Source of the DNA: Ulva prolifera
Lineage: Eukaryota > Chlorophyta > Ulvophyceae > Ulvales > Ulvaceae
Reading direction: 5' to 3'
Assembly: GCA_023078555.1 (NCBI GenBank)
Contig: CM041197.1
Location: forward strand, 9,084,842-9,148,841
DNA length: 64,000 nt
This document shows positions 24,554 to 34,474 of this stretch, one piece after another. Made by a program: the position numbers and the translations under genes. The notes under the pieces were generated by a model. That model was not told the origin of the DNA. It did no database searches and saw only the letters and a program-made list of their open reading frames with translations. Position 1 is the first letter of the stretch; every line of letters begins with the position of its first letter.

Positions 24554-24859
24554 TGTTGAGAGAAGTGTGTTTAGCCTAGTGCTGAGCGCCCGCTGAGTAG
24601 ACATGCTGACTCGCGCTGACTCGCGCTGACTCGTGCTGAGTCAATGTAGCGGCTAATGCATATCATGCAGCAAGAGTGTGCTAGTGGTCATGACTGTGGG
24701 ATATTGATCTGCATATAGTGTAGCTGTAGTTAGTGAGCATCACAGAGTGCTTGCTAACGACCCACATGTCGTGACAGGTGTGATCAAACTCATTGCATAA
24801 ATATGTCGCCCTCTCTCATGTAAGACAGAGTGCTTGCTAACGACCCACATGTCGTGACA
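24554..24859 (+). repeat. Copia A1 3' LTR
   Basis: Nearly identical to the 5' LTR and ends at GTCGTGACA. It is followed by the TSD TTGCT and the continuation of gypsy G1 RNase H. Confidence 0.9.
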
Positions 24860-25711
24860 TTGCTGCTACCTTGAAGGTGCCAAGTTCACGATCGTGACTG
24901 ATCATCAGCCCAACACCTATCTCGACGTTGCTTCCAGTGCTCACACGCACAAACGCCGGGCACGTTGGTTGGATGTAGCGTGCGGCTATGATTATGTGTG
25001 GTGTTATCGGCCGGGGCGTATCAATGTGGCGGATCCGGTGTCCCGGGCGCCTCAACATTTTTCGCTCATGTTGTCTTCCACCACATCCGCGACCACAGAT
25101 AGCCCCTCTGCGGATAGGGTGCTACGTACTGTGTGTTGCGCTATCTTTGCGGTCAAATTGACTAAGGCTGCCCGTCGCGCCGCTGCTGATGCTCGGGACG
25201 CTGAGCCGGCCGGCACGGACCGGAGTGTGCAGGGTCTGCACGCTCGTGACGGGGGGGATGACACGCCTCCGGGTTCCCAACCTCCAAATGACACTGCAGC
25301 TACTTTTGAGGCTGACATGGCTTATCCGGCTGGGTCCGCGGACGATGAGGCCTCTGTCCAAAGCTTCATTGTACAAAACTTTGTTTAACGTTTCAAGAGG
25401 GGTTACGCAGAGGGGAAGGTGTCGCCCAACATGCCTAATTACCCTAGGTTGCGACAAGACAAGTTCGGGTTGTTTTGGACTCCCGATGAACAAATCGTAG
25501 TGCCTGATTACGACAATTTACGGTTCGAAATGTTTGAGTCCGTACACAGCCATCCCTTCTCCGGTCACTGGGGCCTCAGTAGCACCTAGAAGAAGGCGAG
25601 GCAATTGTTCTTCTGGCCTCGCTTGGCTGCAGATCTCAAGCGCTGGTGCGAGAAGTGTGACTCCTGCCAACGGGTCAAGGCTGACCGGCAAAAACCAAAG
25701 GGTAAACTACA

Positions 25712-26009
25712 TGTTGAGAGAAGTGTGTTTAGCCTAGTGCTGAGCGCCCGCTGAGTAGACATGCTGACTCGCACTGACTCGTGCTGAGTCAATGTAGCGG
25801 CTAATGCATATCATGCAGCAACAGTGTGCTAGTGGTCATGACTGTGGGATATTGATCTGCATATAGTGTAGCTGTAGTTAGTGAGCATCACAGAGTGCTT
25901 GCTAACGACCCACATGTCGTGACAGGTGTGACCTCAAACTCATTGCATCAATATGTCGCCATCTCTCATGTAACACAGAGTGCTTGCTAACGACCCACAT
26001 GTCGTGACA
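25712..26009 (+). repeat. Copia A solo LTR without matching TSD
   Basis: 298 bp, TGTTGAGAG to GTGACA, with one fewer U3 decamer than A1. The flanks CTACA and GTATT do not match, and the right flank is not gypsy G1. It is therefore a product of exchange between separate elements or of a deletion. Confidence 0.8.
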
Positions 26010-26660
26010 GTATTACAGTCTAGCACACAGCAGGCAACACATGTTCCTGCACTCTGTGGCCGATACAGTACATCGTTTGTCTATCAGAACTCGAGATCTG
26101 CCACATTTGTCTCGCTGAAAGCTGTAATTTCTGGTGCACATGGTGTTGTATTGATTGCCTTGCACGAGAGAGTGGAGAGGCACAAGCACAAATGCCCGCC
26201 TGTTGAATGTCCGGAAATTCCGAGGGAGGGAGCAGGATGCTTGGACATGTGTTGCATTTTCTGCTGTCCATGCGTGCTCCATATTCTGGGGCGCACGCTT
26301 ATATCGCATGCATGTGCTCAGGTTTTACCCACGGGGTACGAGCACCATCTCAACGTGATCACTGCATAATATTTGAACAGGCAAAGCATGTAGAACTCTG
26401 CACATCTGCTCGGGCCGAAAACGGAAACCTCAATCATCAGCATACAAAGTTCAAAAGATTCCAATCGGCTGTCTACAACTTGAATCTTGATTCTAATTGA
26501 CTAATGTACCAGAAAGGTCCGCGGCCCATTGCAGGCCGTTATGGCACTCCTGTCCAGAAGGAGCACTGTACCACCACCCAACACTCTTGTTTCCACCCCA
26601 GTCTGTTTCATGCGTGCCGTCAACTCGCATCAGTTCCATGCGCCATGTGCTCACCAATCA
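26010..26660. other. Unclassified spacer
   Basis: 650 bp between a copia solo LTR and a TRIM solo LTR. Short frames are present on both strands, but no domain or repeat family is recognised. Confidence 0.5.
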
Positions 26661-26750
26661 TGTCATGATGAGTCATCAAGCACTCAAGTATATATATGAC
26701 CAGATCCTCGAAGGAAGAAGTACACCTTCGGGTGGGCGCTTTTCCTGACA
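26661..26750 (+). repeat. TRIM solo LTR with TSD AATCA
   Basis: 90 bp, TGTCATGATGAG to CCTGACA, flanked by AATCA at 26656-26660 and 26751-26755. It contains ATGAGTCAT and TATATATA. It matches the LTRs at 34155 and 49745. Confidence 0.9.
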
Positions 26751-26765
26751 AATCAAGCACCGAAC

Positions 26766-27522
26766 TGCAGCAGCCACCGGAGCAGCGACGCCTACAGACG
26801 CACCACCAGCGCATCGACCATCCTCCGACCGCACGATTCCCACCAATGATGAACCGCCGGTACGAGCCGCGGTGGCGCCGGCAGAGCGGCAAAGGGGCGT
26901 GGAGGCGGCCGGAAGCAAGCGCCGAGGAAGCACAAAGGGCTGCGCGCCGCCCAAGCCTGTCCACGCACAGGCCAACAACACGGCGGCGGCACCACCCGCA
27001 AGTTCACCAGGCGGGCAGTGTCAGGACAGCTCACCCGCGACTTTAGCCTCTGCTCTGCCCAAGCCCTCGAGGCCATCTCGTCGGCAGCGGCAGAGGCAGG
27101 TGGCCGAAGTGCGCTGAACCAGGTGCTAGCCCCCATCGCCGCACTCCTCCGTCTCCCTTCGCTTGTCCTTGCTGAGCCACGTGGCGGCAGCGACACCGAC
27201 AAGCGTGACAAGCGCATGCTGGCCATTATGGCCAAGTACCGGCGTGGAGAGCTGGAGGACGAGGAGGGAGGCTTTGTGCCTTCGGTGACCCATCGGCGAA
27301 AGGAGATGAACGAGGAGGCGCGTCTAGCAGAGCGCGTGGAGTCAGGAGTGAAAGGCGGGAGCATCCACATCGCCGCCCGCCGTCTGAAGAATGAGAAGCC
27401 GGCCGATACGACGTCCGCTGCCGTCATGGAGAAGCTGCGTGCGCTGCACCCGGCGGCGGCGCCACCGCCGCCTCTCGAGTGCGACGTGCCTGCTCTTCAG
27501 ATTGACAGCATCCTGCTCCGCA
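26766..27522 (+). mobile_element. LINE fragment L5 (5' part), plus strand
   Basis: The LINE amino-terminal region runs from CAGCAGCCACCGGAG to the codons for QIDSILLR just before the RT core. A deletion near 26850 removes the Pro/Ala-rich segment. It contains FSLCSAQALEAISSAAAEAG and IHIAARRLKNEKPAD. It is cut at 27522 by the 3' end of LINE L1 in opposite orientation. Confidence 0.7.
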
Positions 27523-27635
27523 TAAGTTACACATATCTGGCCATTGTATGGCAAGCAAACAAACAACATCAAGCCAACCCAGCGACCGGCTGCCACACCA
27601 GCAACCACAAGAAAGCAACACAGCAAAAAAAACCC

Positions 27636-29554
27636 TGGTCGTGCGCTGGTGGAGCACCAAGCGGACAGCAAATGACTGCCGGAGCAGCAGCAGCTGCACC
27701 TGCTTGGTGACCGTCAAGCGCATGAGCAAGTCGATCTCCCCGATTGCCTTCGCGGCAGCGGCTTTCAGCCGCGCGCGGACGAAGGTGTCGGTGCCGACGT
27801 TGATAAGTTACACATATCTGGCCGACGTGGGTGCCGACCACTGTGATGCCGTCCTCTCTGTGGGGCACGCCGGTGGACTGCTGGATGGCACGACACTCTT
27901 CGTGCGCCTCGGCACAGGGCGCAAACACGCCACTCTTACCCGGCACGATGGTGAGGCCGACCGAGCGCGCGCTGCCCGGACCATCCCCGCAGAGGCGGCC
28001 TAGGACCTTGCGCAACGCAGGCCCGCGGCCCACGGCAGAGAAGTCATCGAGGTACGACATGCTGGGCGCCGCCGGGACTGCTGCCGCTAGTGCCGTCAAG
28101 ACCTCCTGGAAGCCCAATGCAAACAGCAGCGGCCCCACTGGGTCGCCCTGCCGCACCCCACGCTGCGACTCAATCACAGTGCCGCTAGCGGCACCCACCA
28201 CATGGAGTTGGGTGGCGGCACCGTACCCGTAATGGAAGAACGGGAGCAGCTCCGGCAGCGCTTTCAAAACCCCGCGCGCGACGGCGGTGCGGTGGATCTC
28301 GTTGAAAGCATTCCGCATGTCCACCGTCAGCGCGATGGCGTGGGGGTCCTTCTCCAGCGCCGCCGCGACGCTGTGCGCCACCGCTTCCGTCCCGCCAGCC
28401 GTGCCGACGCCCACCTGCAGGGGCGCGAGGTCCCGCCCCGCGGCTTTGCCGACAGCCTCGATCGCGCACATCGCTGCAAGGCGATACCAGACCTCGCCGA
28501 TGGCGATGGGCCGGACACCCCCTGCATCCTTCTGGAGAGCGAGGAGCTTAGAGTCGAGGAGGCCGCACTCGCGGGGCAGCATGCCGGACAGCATCAAGTT
28601 CACAAAATCGAGGGCCGCTTGGAACCCCCGGGCGGTACCCCCGGTGACCGCAAGGATCATCTCGAAGGTCCAACCCGAGGGGCCCCCAGCTCGGCCTTTT
28701 TTGTGGTTCTTGATGCGGTCAAGCACCCTGCGGAGCAGGATGCTGTCAATCTGAAGAGCAGGCACGTCGCACTCGAGAGGCGGCGGTGGCGCCGCCGCCG
28801 GGTGCAGCGCACACAGCTTCTCCATGACGGCAGCGGACGTCGTATCGGCCGGCTTCTCATTCTTCAGACGGCGGGCGGCGATGTGGATGCTCCCGCCTTT
28901 CACTCCTGACTCCACGCGCTCTGCTAAACGCGCCTCCTCGGTCATCTCCTTTCGCCGATGGGTCACCGAAGGCACAAAGCCTCCCTCCTCGTCCTCCAGC
29001 TCCCCACGCCGGTACTTGGCCATAATGGCCAACATGCGCTTGTCACGCTTGTCGGTGTCGCTGCCGCCACGTGGCTCAGCAAGGACAAGCGAAGGGAGAC
29101 GGAGGAGTGCGGCGATGGGGGCTAGCACCTGGTTCAGCGCACTTCGGCCACCTGCCTCTGCCGCTGCCGACGAGATGGCCTCGAGGGCTTGGGCAGAGCA
29201 GAGGCTAAAGTCGCGGGTGAGCTGTTCTGACACTGCCCGCCTGATGAACTTGCGGGTGGTGCCGCCGCCGTGTTGTTGGCCCGTGCGTGGACAGGCTTGG
29301 GCGGCGCGCAGCCCTTTGTGCTTCCTCGGCGCTTGCTTCCGGCCGCCTCCACGCCCCTTTGCCGCTCTGCCGGCGCCACCGCGGCTCGTACCGGCGCCTG
29401 GGGCGGCGGCTGCGGGCCGGGCGGGCTGCTCGCGCGTGCCGGCACCCGCGCCAGGTGCTGACTGTTCAGCAGTGGCTGCAGGCGGGTCGGCAGGGGCGGG
29501 CTGGGCTGGCGGCGGGGGTGGCGGCGGGGGAAGGTCCGGCTGAGGCTGCTCCAC
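27636..29554 (-). pseudogene. LINE L1 ORF remnant: amino-terminal region and reverse transcriptase
   Basis: Reading leftward, a Pro/Ala/Gly-rich basic segment (GRGGGRKQAPRKHKG) is followed by an alpha-helical region (LTRDFSLCSAQALEAIS) and RT. RT shows GVRPIAIGEVWYRLAAM, LTVDMRNAFNEIH (motif A Asp), GVRQGDPVGPLLFAL and SYLDDFSAVG (YLDD). It loses its frame at the 20-bp insertion at 27801. The carboxy-terminal endonuclease is deleted. Confidence 0.7.
27801..27820 (-). mobile_element. 20-bp LINE-tail micro-insertion, 8-bp TSD
   Basis: TGATAAGTTACACATATCTG is inserted in L1 RT sequence and flanked by GCCGACGT on both sides (27793-27800 and 27821-27828). The uninterrupted sequence is present in L2 near 41130. 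It is the extreme 3' end of the LINE. Confidence 0.85.
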
Positions 29555-29674
29555 GGGGTGCGCGGCGCCTGCGCTGGCTGTGGCTCCACGGTCGGTGGGT
29601 TCATCATTGGTGGGAATCGTGCGGTCGGAGGATGGTCGATGCGCTGGTGGTGCGTCTGTAGGCGTCGCTGCTCC

Positions 29675-29775
29675 ATGTATAAGTTACACATATCTGGCCA
29701 TTGTATGGCAAAGCAAACAAACAACATCAAGCCAACCCAGCGACCGGCTGCCACACCAGCAACCACAAGAAAGAA
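29675..29775 (-). mobile_element. 101-bp LINE-tail insertion, 21-bp TSD
   Basis: The last ~95 bases of the LINE 3' UTR plus four extra bases (ATGT) are inserted in the amino-terminal region of L1. An exact 21-bp duplication ending GCGTCGCTGCTCC flanks it (29654-29674 and 29776-29796). The empty site is visible in L2 near 49150. Confidence 0.9.
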
Positions 29776-30010
29776 GTCTGTAGGCGTCGCTGCTCCGGTG
29801 GCTGCTGCAGGGGTGGGCGCTGGGGCTGGCGTGGCTGATGTGCTTGACGGACCTTCAGCAGCTGGAGCAGCCTTGGCTGCTTCTTCAGTGCAGGGAGGTT
29901 CCTCAGAGCTGCTCCGGGAAGGCTGGCCCGAGGGTGGACCGGGATCCTCTCTCAGCTTCGCCCGCCGTGACCGCGGTGCGCTAGCTGGCACAGATGCAAC
30001 TCGTAACTTA

Positions 30011-30213
30011 GTAACTGCACACATAGGTGGGTTCAGATGATGGAATTGGGTCTGTCGGGTTTTATGGAAGTCACATGATGGAAAAACAGGTTGGTGCCCC
30101 GCGACATGCAACCTGGCGGATCAGATTTAGGCAGGGGTTGGCCTTGCTCCCTGGAGCCCCCTCCTCACATCACCTATGGCCTGGAAATCCCCGGCCTCAC
30201 AGAGGCAGTCTGC
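30011..30213. other. Spacer between LINE L1 and gypsy G2 end
   Basis: It probably holds the 3' non-coding part of gypsy G2 and/or extra 5' sequence of LINE L1. No border signals could be placed. Confidence 0.35.
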
Positions 30214-30328
30214 TTACATCCAGGCGTCCCCTTCAGCATCACAGCGGGGGGCAGCATTAGCGCACATGCGCTTTGCGGACTCAGTCCGCATCCTACCACA
30301 ATAACTGCAGTAGGTGACCCTGGAAAGT
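30214..30328 (-). pseudogene. Gypsy G2 polyprotein C-terminus with CxxC-type motif
   Basis: It continues the G2 frame after the AAAGT target site. Reading leftward it encodes a cysteine motif C-x2-C-x11-C-x6-C (starting YCSYCGRMR) and stops at TAA (30214-30216). It lies after the chromodomain part encoded at 34475-35488. A small zinc-binding tail is inferred. Confidence 0.5.
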
Positions 30329-30636
30329 TGTTGAGAGAAGTGTGTTTAGCCTAGTGCTGAGCGCCCGCTGAGTAGACATGCTGACTCGCGCTGACTCGCG
30401 CTGACACGTGCTGAGTCAATGTAGCGGCTAATGCATATCATGCAGCAACAGTGTGCTAGTGGTCATGACTGTGGGATATTGATCTGCATATAGTGTAGCT
30501 GTAGTTAGTGAGCATCACAGAGTGCTTGCTAACGACCCACATGTCGTGACAGGTGTGACCTCAAACTCATTTCATCAATATGTCGCCATCTCTCATGTAA
30601 CACAGAGTGCTTGCTAACGACCCACATGTCGTGACA
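30329..30636 (+). repeat. Copia A2 5' LTR
   Basis: 308 bp, TGTTGAGAG to GTGACA. It is the subtype with CTGACACGT and CATCAATATG, and shares these variants with A5 LTRs. Confidence 0.9.
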
Positions 30637-30680
30637 GGTTATGGGCTTTTGACGAATCCACTGCGCTTCAAAGATCTGAA

Positions 30681-33194
30681 ATGAATCTTAAAGATGTCAA
30701 GCTTGGCATTGAGCTCACTCAAGCCAATGCTGTCCAATGGTTTCAGCGGATGGAAATCCTGCTTAGAAGCCTTGAATGCTGGACCGCCGTTGCCAATGAT
30801 GCTGGTGACGTTGCTCATAAAAACGCAGCTCGACTTGCACTTGCATGCAATGTCGGAGATGATTTAATACATCAAGTCAGCCCCACAGCATCTCCCAAAG
30901 ACATATGGGACGTGCTGAAGAAGCAGTTCTCCGGTGTCAGTTCGGCTCGGAAGATAGCCTTATCTCGAGCTCAAGCTAGCTTCAGAAAAAATGCTGATGA
31001 GTCACTTGACACCTTCATCACCAGAGCAGAGCATTTACGTGCTGAATTGATCTCAGCACAAATGCACAAGGAAGACGAGTTTGTACTCACGTTTCTAGCT
31101 GCCCTTGATGAATCTGACTTCTCATCATGGGCTCAAGCCACATCGGCTCGGCCCACTCTGCCCTCATTTGATGATGTGACTGAGAATCTCAGAGGCACCT
31201 TCTATCAGAAGCTGCATGACACGTCATCATCATCCCGGTCCGGAGCTTATCAGATAAGCTCAGATCAGAGATATCAATGTGAGTATTGCCACAGACCAGG
31301 CCATCAGATTCTCCAGTGCTTCAAACTGAAGAATGATCAGCTTTCCTATGAGAATGATCCCAATGCTGGCCGAGGCGCAGGCCGTGGTAGAGGCCGTGGC
31401 AGAGGCCGTGGCCGAGGCCGTGGCCGTGGATATCGTGGCAGTGGCAGAGGTTCTGGTGCCAATGCTAATCAAGCATCTGGCCCTCCAAGCACCAGCGCAT
31501 TTGTTTGCATTGCAAATGCTGCGTCCTCACAAGAGTCCAGATGGCTCTTTGATTCAGCAGCTACCGATCACATGGTGAATCGAGCTGAGTATCTGCATGA
31601 CATTACTGCCGTGCAATCAACGTGTACTGTAGCCAACAACCAGACCGAGGAAGTTTCAGCCGTTGGCACAGTCAAGCTGACCAATCATTGCGGTGAAGAG
31701 GTCGAGCTGAAGAATGTGCTGCTTGTTCCGAAGCTGCAAGACAATCTGATATCTCTCAGCCGTGCTGATGAAGCAGGGCTCTCGTACACAGGCGAGAAAG
31801 ACAAGATTATTCTTTGCAATGGCTCCAAGCAGCTCTTGAGAGGCGACAAAGTCAATCGTCTCTACTGTGTACAGTGTGAGCCGATCATCTCAGATCAGGT
31901 GATACAGGCTGCTGCTGCATCCCATGTGAATGATGCCATCATATGGCATCGCAGATTCGGCCATGCAGGCCACAGCACCTTGGCAAAGATGTCCCGAGGA
32001 GAGACTGTGCAAGGCCTGCCCCCAGCTCGTGTGTTTGATGAACAGCTCAAGTCAACAGCTGTGTGCACCCCGTGTGCAATAGGGAGGATGAAGAGAGAAT
32101 CATTTCCCGCAACACACCGCAGAGCATCTGCCAAGCTGGAGCGTCTGCACACTGATATCGCAGGACCATTTGAAACATCCGCAGGTGGTGCCAATTACTA
32201 CCTGATGGTCGTTGATGACTTCAGTGGCTATAAAGTCATCGTCCCGATTGCCAGAAAATCTGATGCAGCAGATGCACTGATGAATCTCATTCCGAAACTT
32301 GAGAAGAAGTACAATGCCACTGTTCGTGCCGTGCGCTTTGATCGCGACACAGTGTTTCTGTCCAACAAAGTGCAGTCCTTCCTCAATGACAGGCACATTG
32401 AGTCACAAGAAACATCAGGCTACAGCCCAGCTGAGAATGGGCATGCAGAGCGAGGCATCGGCTCTTGCTCGGCTTTGCGTGACTCTCTGATGGCAGATGC
32501 AGGCTTAAAGAAGAAGTATTGGGCAGAGGCAGCAATGCATGCCGTGTATCTGTCCAACATCATGTCCAGCGAAGGTGAGCCATCATCATGGCAGCTCCTG
32601 AAAGGCACCAAGCCTGATATCAGCAATTTGCACATCTGGGGCTGCACGTGCTTCGTGCGAGTCCCATCCGAGAAGCGCAAGAAAGGTCAACTCCCAGCCA
32701 AAGCAGTCGTGGGTAAGCATCTTGGCTATGCTCAGCCAAATTTCAAAGCATTCAGAATCCTGCTTCCTGATGGCAAGGTCCAGATCTCCAGAGATGTGAG
32801 GTTTGATGAGTCGGCAGCACCAGCAAGCGATGATCGCTTCGACATGTTGTCAGATGTGATGGACGCAGCAGCGCCGCCACAAGCGCCACCGCAAGCGCCA
32901 CCACAAGCAGCATCGCAATCACAGCCTCAGATTCAGCAGCAATTGCAGCAGCAAATTTCTCTGCCATTGCCGCCGGCGCATGTGCAGCCACTCATGTCGA
33001 CAAATCCGCTCTATGATGAACAAGAGCAAGCGCCTGAGGATGCAGCTCCAGAAGAGGAACCTTCTGATGAGTCCGCCGTGCAACCCGTCATGCCACGGCG
33101 CAATCCTCCGCGCAAACGACAGCCACCTCAGGATCCTTATCGGCAATTCATGCACGGTCTCCCACGCAACGCCCATGTGAATTTTCGGCTGTAG
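30681..33194 (+). CDS. A2 ORF1: Gag-protease-integrase
   Basis: 837 residues, intact and nearly identical to A5 ORF1. It carries the CCHC knuckle, the GR-rich box, the FDSAATDHM protease motif and the full integrase D,D,E set. It ends at the conserved UAG. Confidence 0.85.
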   Translation: MNLKDVKLGIELTQANAVQWFQRMEILLRSLECWTAVANDAGDVAHKNAARLALACNVGDDLIHQVSPTASPKDIWDVLKKQFSGVSSARKIALSRAQASFRKNADESLDTFITRAEHLRAELISAQMHKEDEFVLTFLAALDESDFSSWAQATSARPTLPSFDDVTENLRGTFYQKLHDTSSSSRSGAYQISSDQRYQCEYCHRPGHQILQCFKLKNDQLSYENDPNAGRGAGRGRGRGRGRGRGRGRGYRGSGRGSGANANQASGPPSTSAFVCIANAASSQESRWLFDSAATDHMVNRAEYLHDITAVQSTCTVANNQTEEVSAVGTVKLTNHCGEEVELKNVLLVPKLQDNLISLSRADEAGLSYTGEKDKIILCNGSKQLLRGDKVNRLYCVQCEPIISDQVIQAAAASHVNDAIIWHRRFGHAGHSTLAKMSRGETVQGLPPARVFDEQLKSTAVCTPCAIGRMKRESFPATHRRASAKLERLHTDIAGPFETSAGGANYYLMVVDDFSGYKVIVPIARKSDAADALMNLIPKLEKKYNATVRAVRFDRDTVFLSNKVQSFLNDRHIESQETSGYSPAENGHAERGIGSCSALRDSLMADAGLKKKYWAEAAMHAVYLSNIMSSEGEPSSWQLLKGTKPDISNLHIWGCTCFVRVPSEKRKKGQLPAKAVVGKHLGYAQPNFKAFRILLPDGKVQISRDVRFDESAAPASDDRFDMLSDVMDAAAPPQAPPQAPPQAASQSQPQIQQQLQQQISLPLPPAHVQPLMSTNPLYDEQEQAPEDAAPEEEPSDESAVQPVMPRRNPPRKRQPPQDPYRQFMHGLPRNAHVNFRL

Positions 33195-33211
33195 GGCTTG
33201 CTCCTGAGCCC
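33179..33211 (+). promoter_or_regulatory. Putative -1 frameshift site, copia A2
   Basis: Same slip site, 8-nt spacer and hairpin as A1; hairpin at 33194-33211. Confidence 0.6.
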
Positions 33212-34154
33212 TTGACCATTGAAGCAGCACTTGCTGGACCTGAAGCGCCGTTTTGGCAAGTTGCAGCTGATGAGGAGTACAATTCTCTCGTGTCAATGAA
33301 TGCGTGGGAACTCATGGCAGTGCCACGTGATAAAAAGGCCATTCCATCCAAATGGGTGTTCAAGAGGAAGTTGAACGCAGATGGTTCAATTGAGGGCTAC
33401 AAAGCGCGCCTTGTGATCAAAGGCTTCTTTCAAAGACCTGGAGTAGACTACAATGCAGTCTTTTCTCCAGTTGTGCGTGCAAGCACAGTCCGCCTGTTCT
33501 TCTCAATCGTGGCGAGCTTCGATCTTGAGTGCCATGCCATTGATATCAAAAATGCCTTCATCCAGGGCGATCTAGAAGAGCAGATATTCATGCAACAGCC
33601 AGCGGGATATGATGATAACACAGGCCGTGCTTGTCTCTTGAACAAGAGTCTGTATGGCCTCAAGCAGGCTCCACGTGTGTGGAACAAGCTGCTTTCAGCC
33701 CACATTGTCTTCCTGGGATTTGTCCAGAACAAGAGCGATAGTGCATTATTCATGTTGTTCTCTGAGCAACTCGGCTTTGTCCTCCTCCTTTGTTATGTGG
33801 ACGACATTCAGATTGCTGCCAAGAAATTGAGCAGCGTTCAGAAGATCAAGCAAGCAATCTTGCTCAAATTCCCTGGGAAAGATCTGGGTAGCATTGTTTG
33901 GAAGTGTTCCAAGCAGGCCACCGTGAGTCGCTCATCATCAGAAGCAGAATACATAGCAGCTGGAGAGATTGCAAAAGAAGTACAGTATCTGTACGACATG
34001 GCTCCTCAAGTGGGCCTTCCTCCTGCTTGTATACCAATAGGGATTGACAACAGGGCAGCGAAGAGTTTAATTGAAGATCCACTTTCGGCTGCCCGGACTA
34101 AGCACATAGAAATTGTTTTCCATCATGTGAGAGAGAAGGTGAAGCGACAGCAGG
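33185..34154 (+). pseudogene. A2 ORF2: RT with internal deletion and missing end
   Basis: The -1-frame RT is open through CYVDDIQ. An in-frame deletion near 33890 (GKDLG joined to SIVWKCSK) then removes about 480 bp, including the connection and the first RNase H Asp. The C-terminus is replaced by the TRIM at 34155. Arg of ERYKAR is changed to Gly. It is non-functional. Confidence 0.8.
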
Positions 34155-34474
34155 TGTCATGATGAGTCATCAAGCACTCAAGTATATATATGACCAGATC
34201 CTCGAAGGAAGTAGTACACCTTCGGGTGGGCGCTTTTCCTGACATGGTATCGGTGAGAGTGGTCATAGAGAGGATCTTAACCTCCATAGACGCAGGTTCG
34301 AATCCGGGTAGCTGCACCCGGATCCGCGTCCGCCTCCAAGTTTGTCTTCTCGGATCCTAGTCAGCGGTCCTTGAGTGAGGGGGGTGTCATGATGAGTCAT
34401 CAAGCACTCAAGTATATATATGACCAGATCCTCGAAGGAAGTAGTACACCTTCGGGTGGGCGCTTTTCCTGACA
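34155..34474 (+). mobile_element. TRIM element T1
   Basis: Two identical-length 90-bp LTRs (34155-34244 and 34385-34474) flank a 140-bp non-coding core. The primer site TGGTATCGGTGAGAG follows LTR1 directly, and the purine tract GAGTGAGGGGGG precedes LTR2. It codes for nothing. It forms the 3' end of the chimeric unit. Confidence 0.9.
34245..34318 (+). other. tRNA-Lys(CTT)-like sequence in TRIM core
   Basis: A B-box-perfect GGTTCGAATCC (34295-34305) lies downstream of a GAGG-ATCTTAA-CCTC anticodon arm with CTT at 34276-34278. The weak A-box-like region overlaps the primer site. T-stem pairing is imperfect, so it is a tRNA-derived relic or promoter rather than a working tRNA gene. Confidence 0.5.

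Larger units (their letters stand above)
20570..24859 (+). mobile_element. Copia A1: LTR retrotransposon with gag deletion, TSD TTGCT
   Basis: The 5' LTR is 20570-20875 and the 3' LTR 24554-24859 (306 bp each, one visible difference). The 5-bp TSD TTGCT is at 20565-20569 and 24860-24864. The primer site GGTTATGGGC follows the 5' LTR, and the purine tract CTATGGGGGCG precedes the 3' LTR. A 443-bp gag deletion at 21010, with AGAAGC microhomology, shifts the frame, so this copy cannot make Gag. The remainder of pol is open. Confidence 0.9.
20108..25711 (+). pseudogene. Gypsy element G1 pol remnant, split by copia A1
   Basis: Two pieces, 20108-20569 and 24860-25711, become contiguous when copia A1 and one TSD copy are removed. 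In order they encode the end of a Ty3/gypsy reverse transcriptase (VRQFLGLANYFRKYI), the connection, RNase H (TLVSDACS, ELNYSVSDIEMLAV, TDHQPNTYLDV, DPVSRAP) and the integrase HHCC finger (HPFSGHWG then CEKCDSCQ). There is no start. A frame change lies near 25385 and an in-frame TAG near 25588, and the element is cut at 25711 by a copia LTR. It is dead. Confidence 0.75.
27523..30010 (-). mobile_element. LINE copy L1, minus strand, internally deleted
   Basis: The 3' terminus ATAAGTTACACATATCTGG (plus-strand reading) starts at 27523-27525. The tail (to about 27635) is joined directly to RT-region sequence, so about 1.4 kb covering the end of the ORF is missing compared with L2. Upstream it carries RT and the long amino-terminal region to about 30 kb, the longest 5' extension in the window. 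It contains two later LINE-tail insertions (27801-27820 and 29675-29775). The right border is uncertain. Confidence 0.7.
30329..34474 (+). mobile_element. Chimeric unit: copia A2 5' part joined to a whole TRIM, TSD AAAGT
   Basis: It begins with a copia A 5' LTR (30329-30636) and primer site, and carries ORF1 and most of ORF2. At 34154 it passes straight into a complete TRIM (34155-34474). There is no copia 3' LTR. The outer flanks nevertheless match: AAAGT at 30324-30328 and 34475-34479, and gypsy G2 coding is restored when the unit is removed. The whole chimera therefore appears to have been integrated as one molecule. Confidence 0.75.

Noticed and set aside
28202..29543. Long plus-strand ORFs inside LINE L1 (and at 47690-49025)
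   Set aside because: They are antisense frames of GC-rich LINE coding sequence that are open because of base composition.
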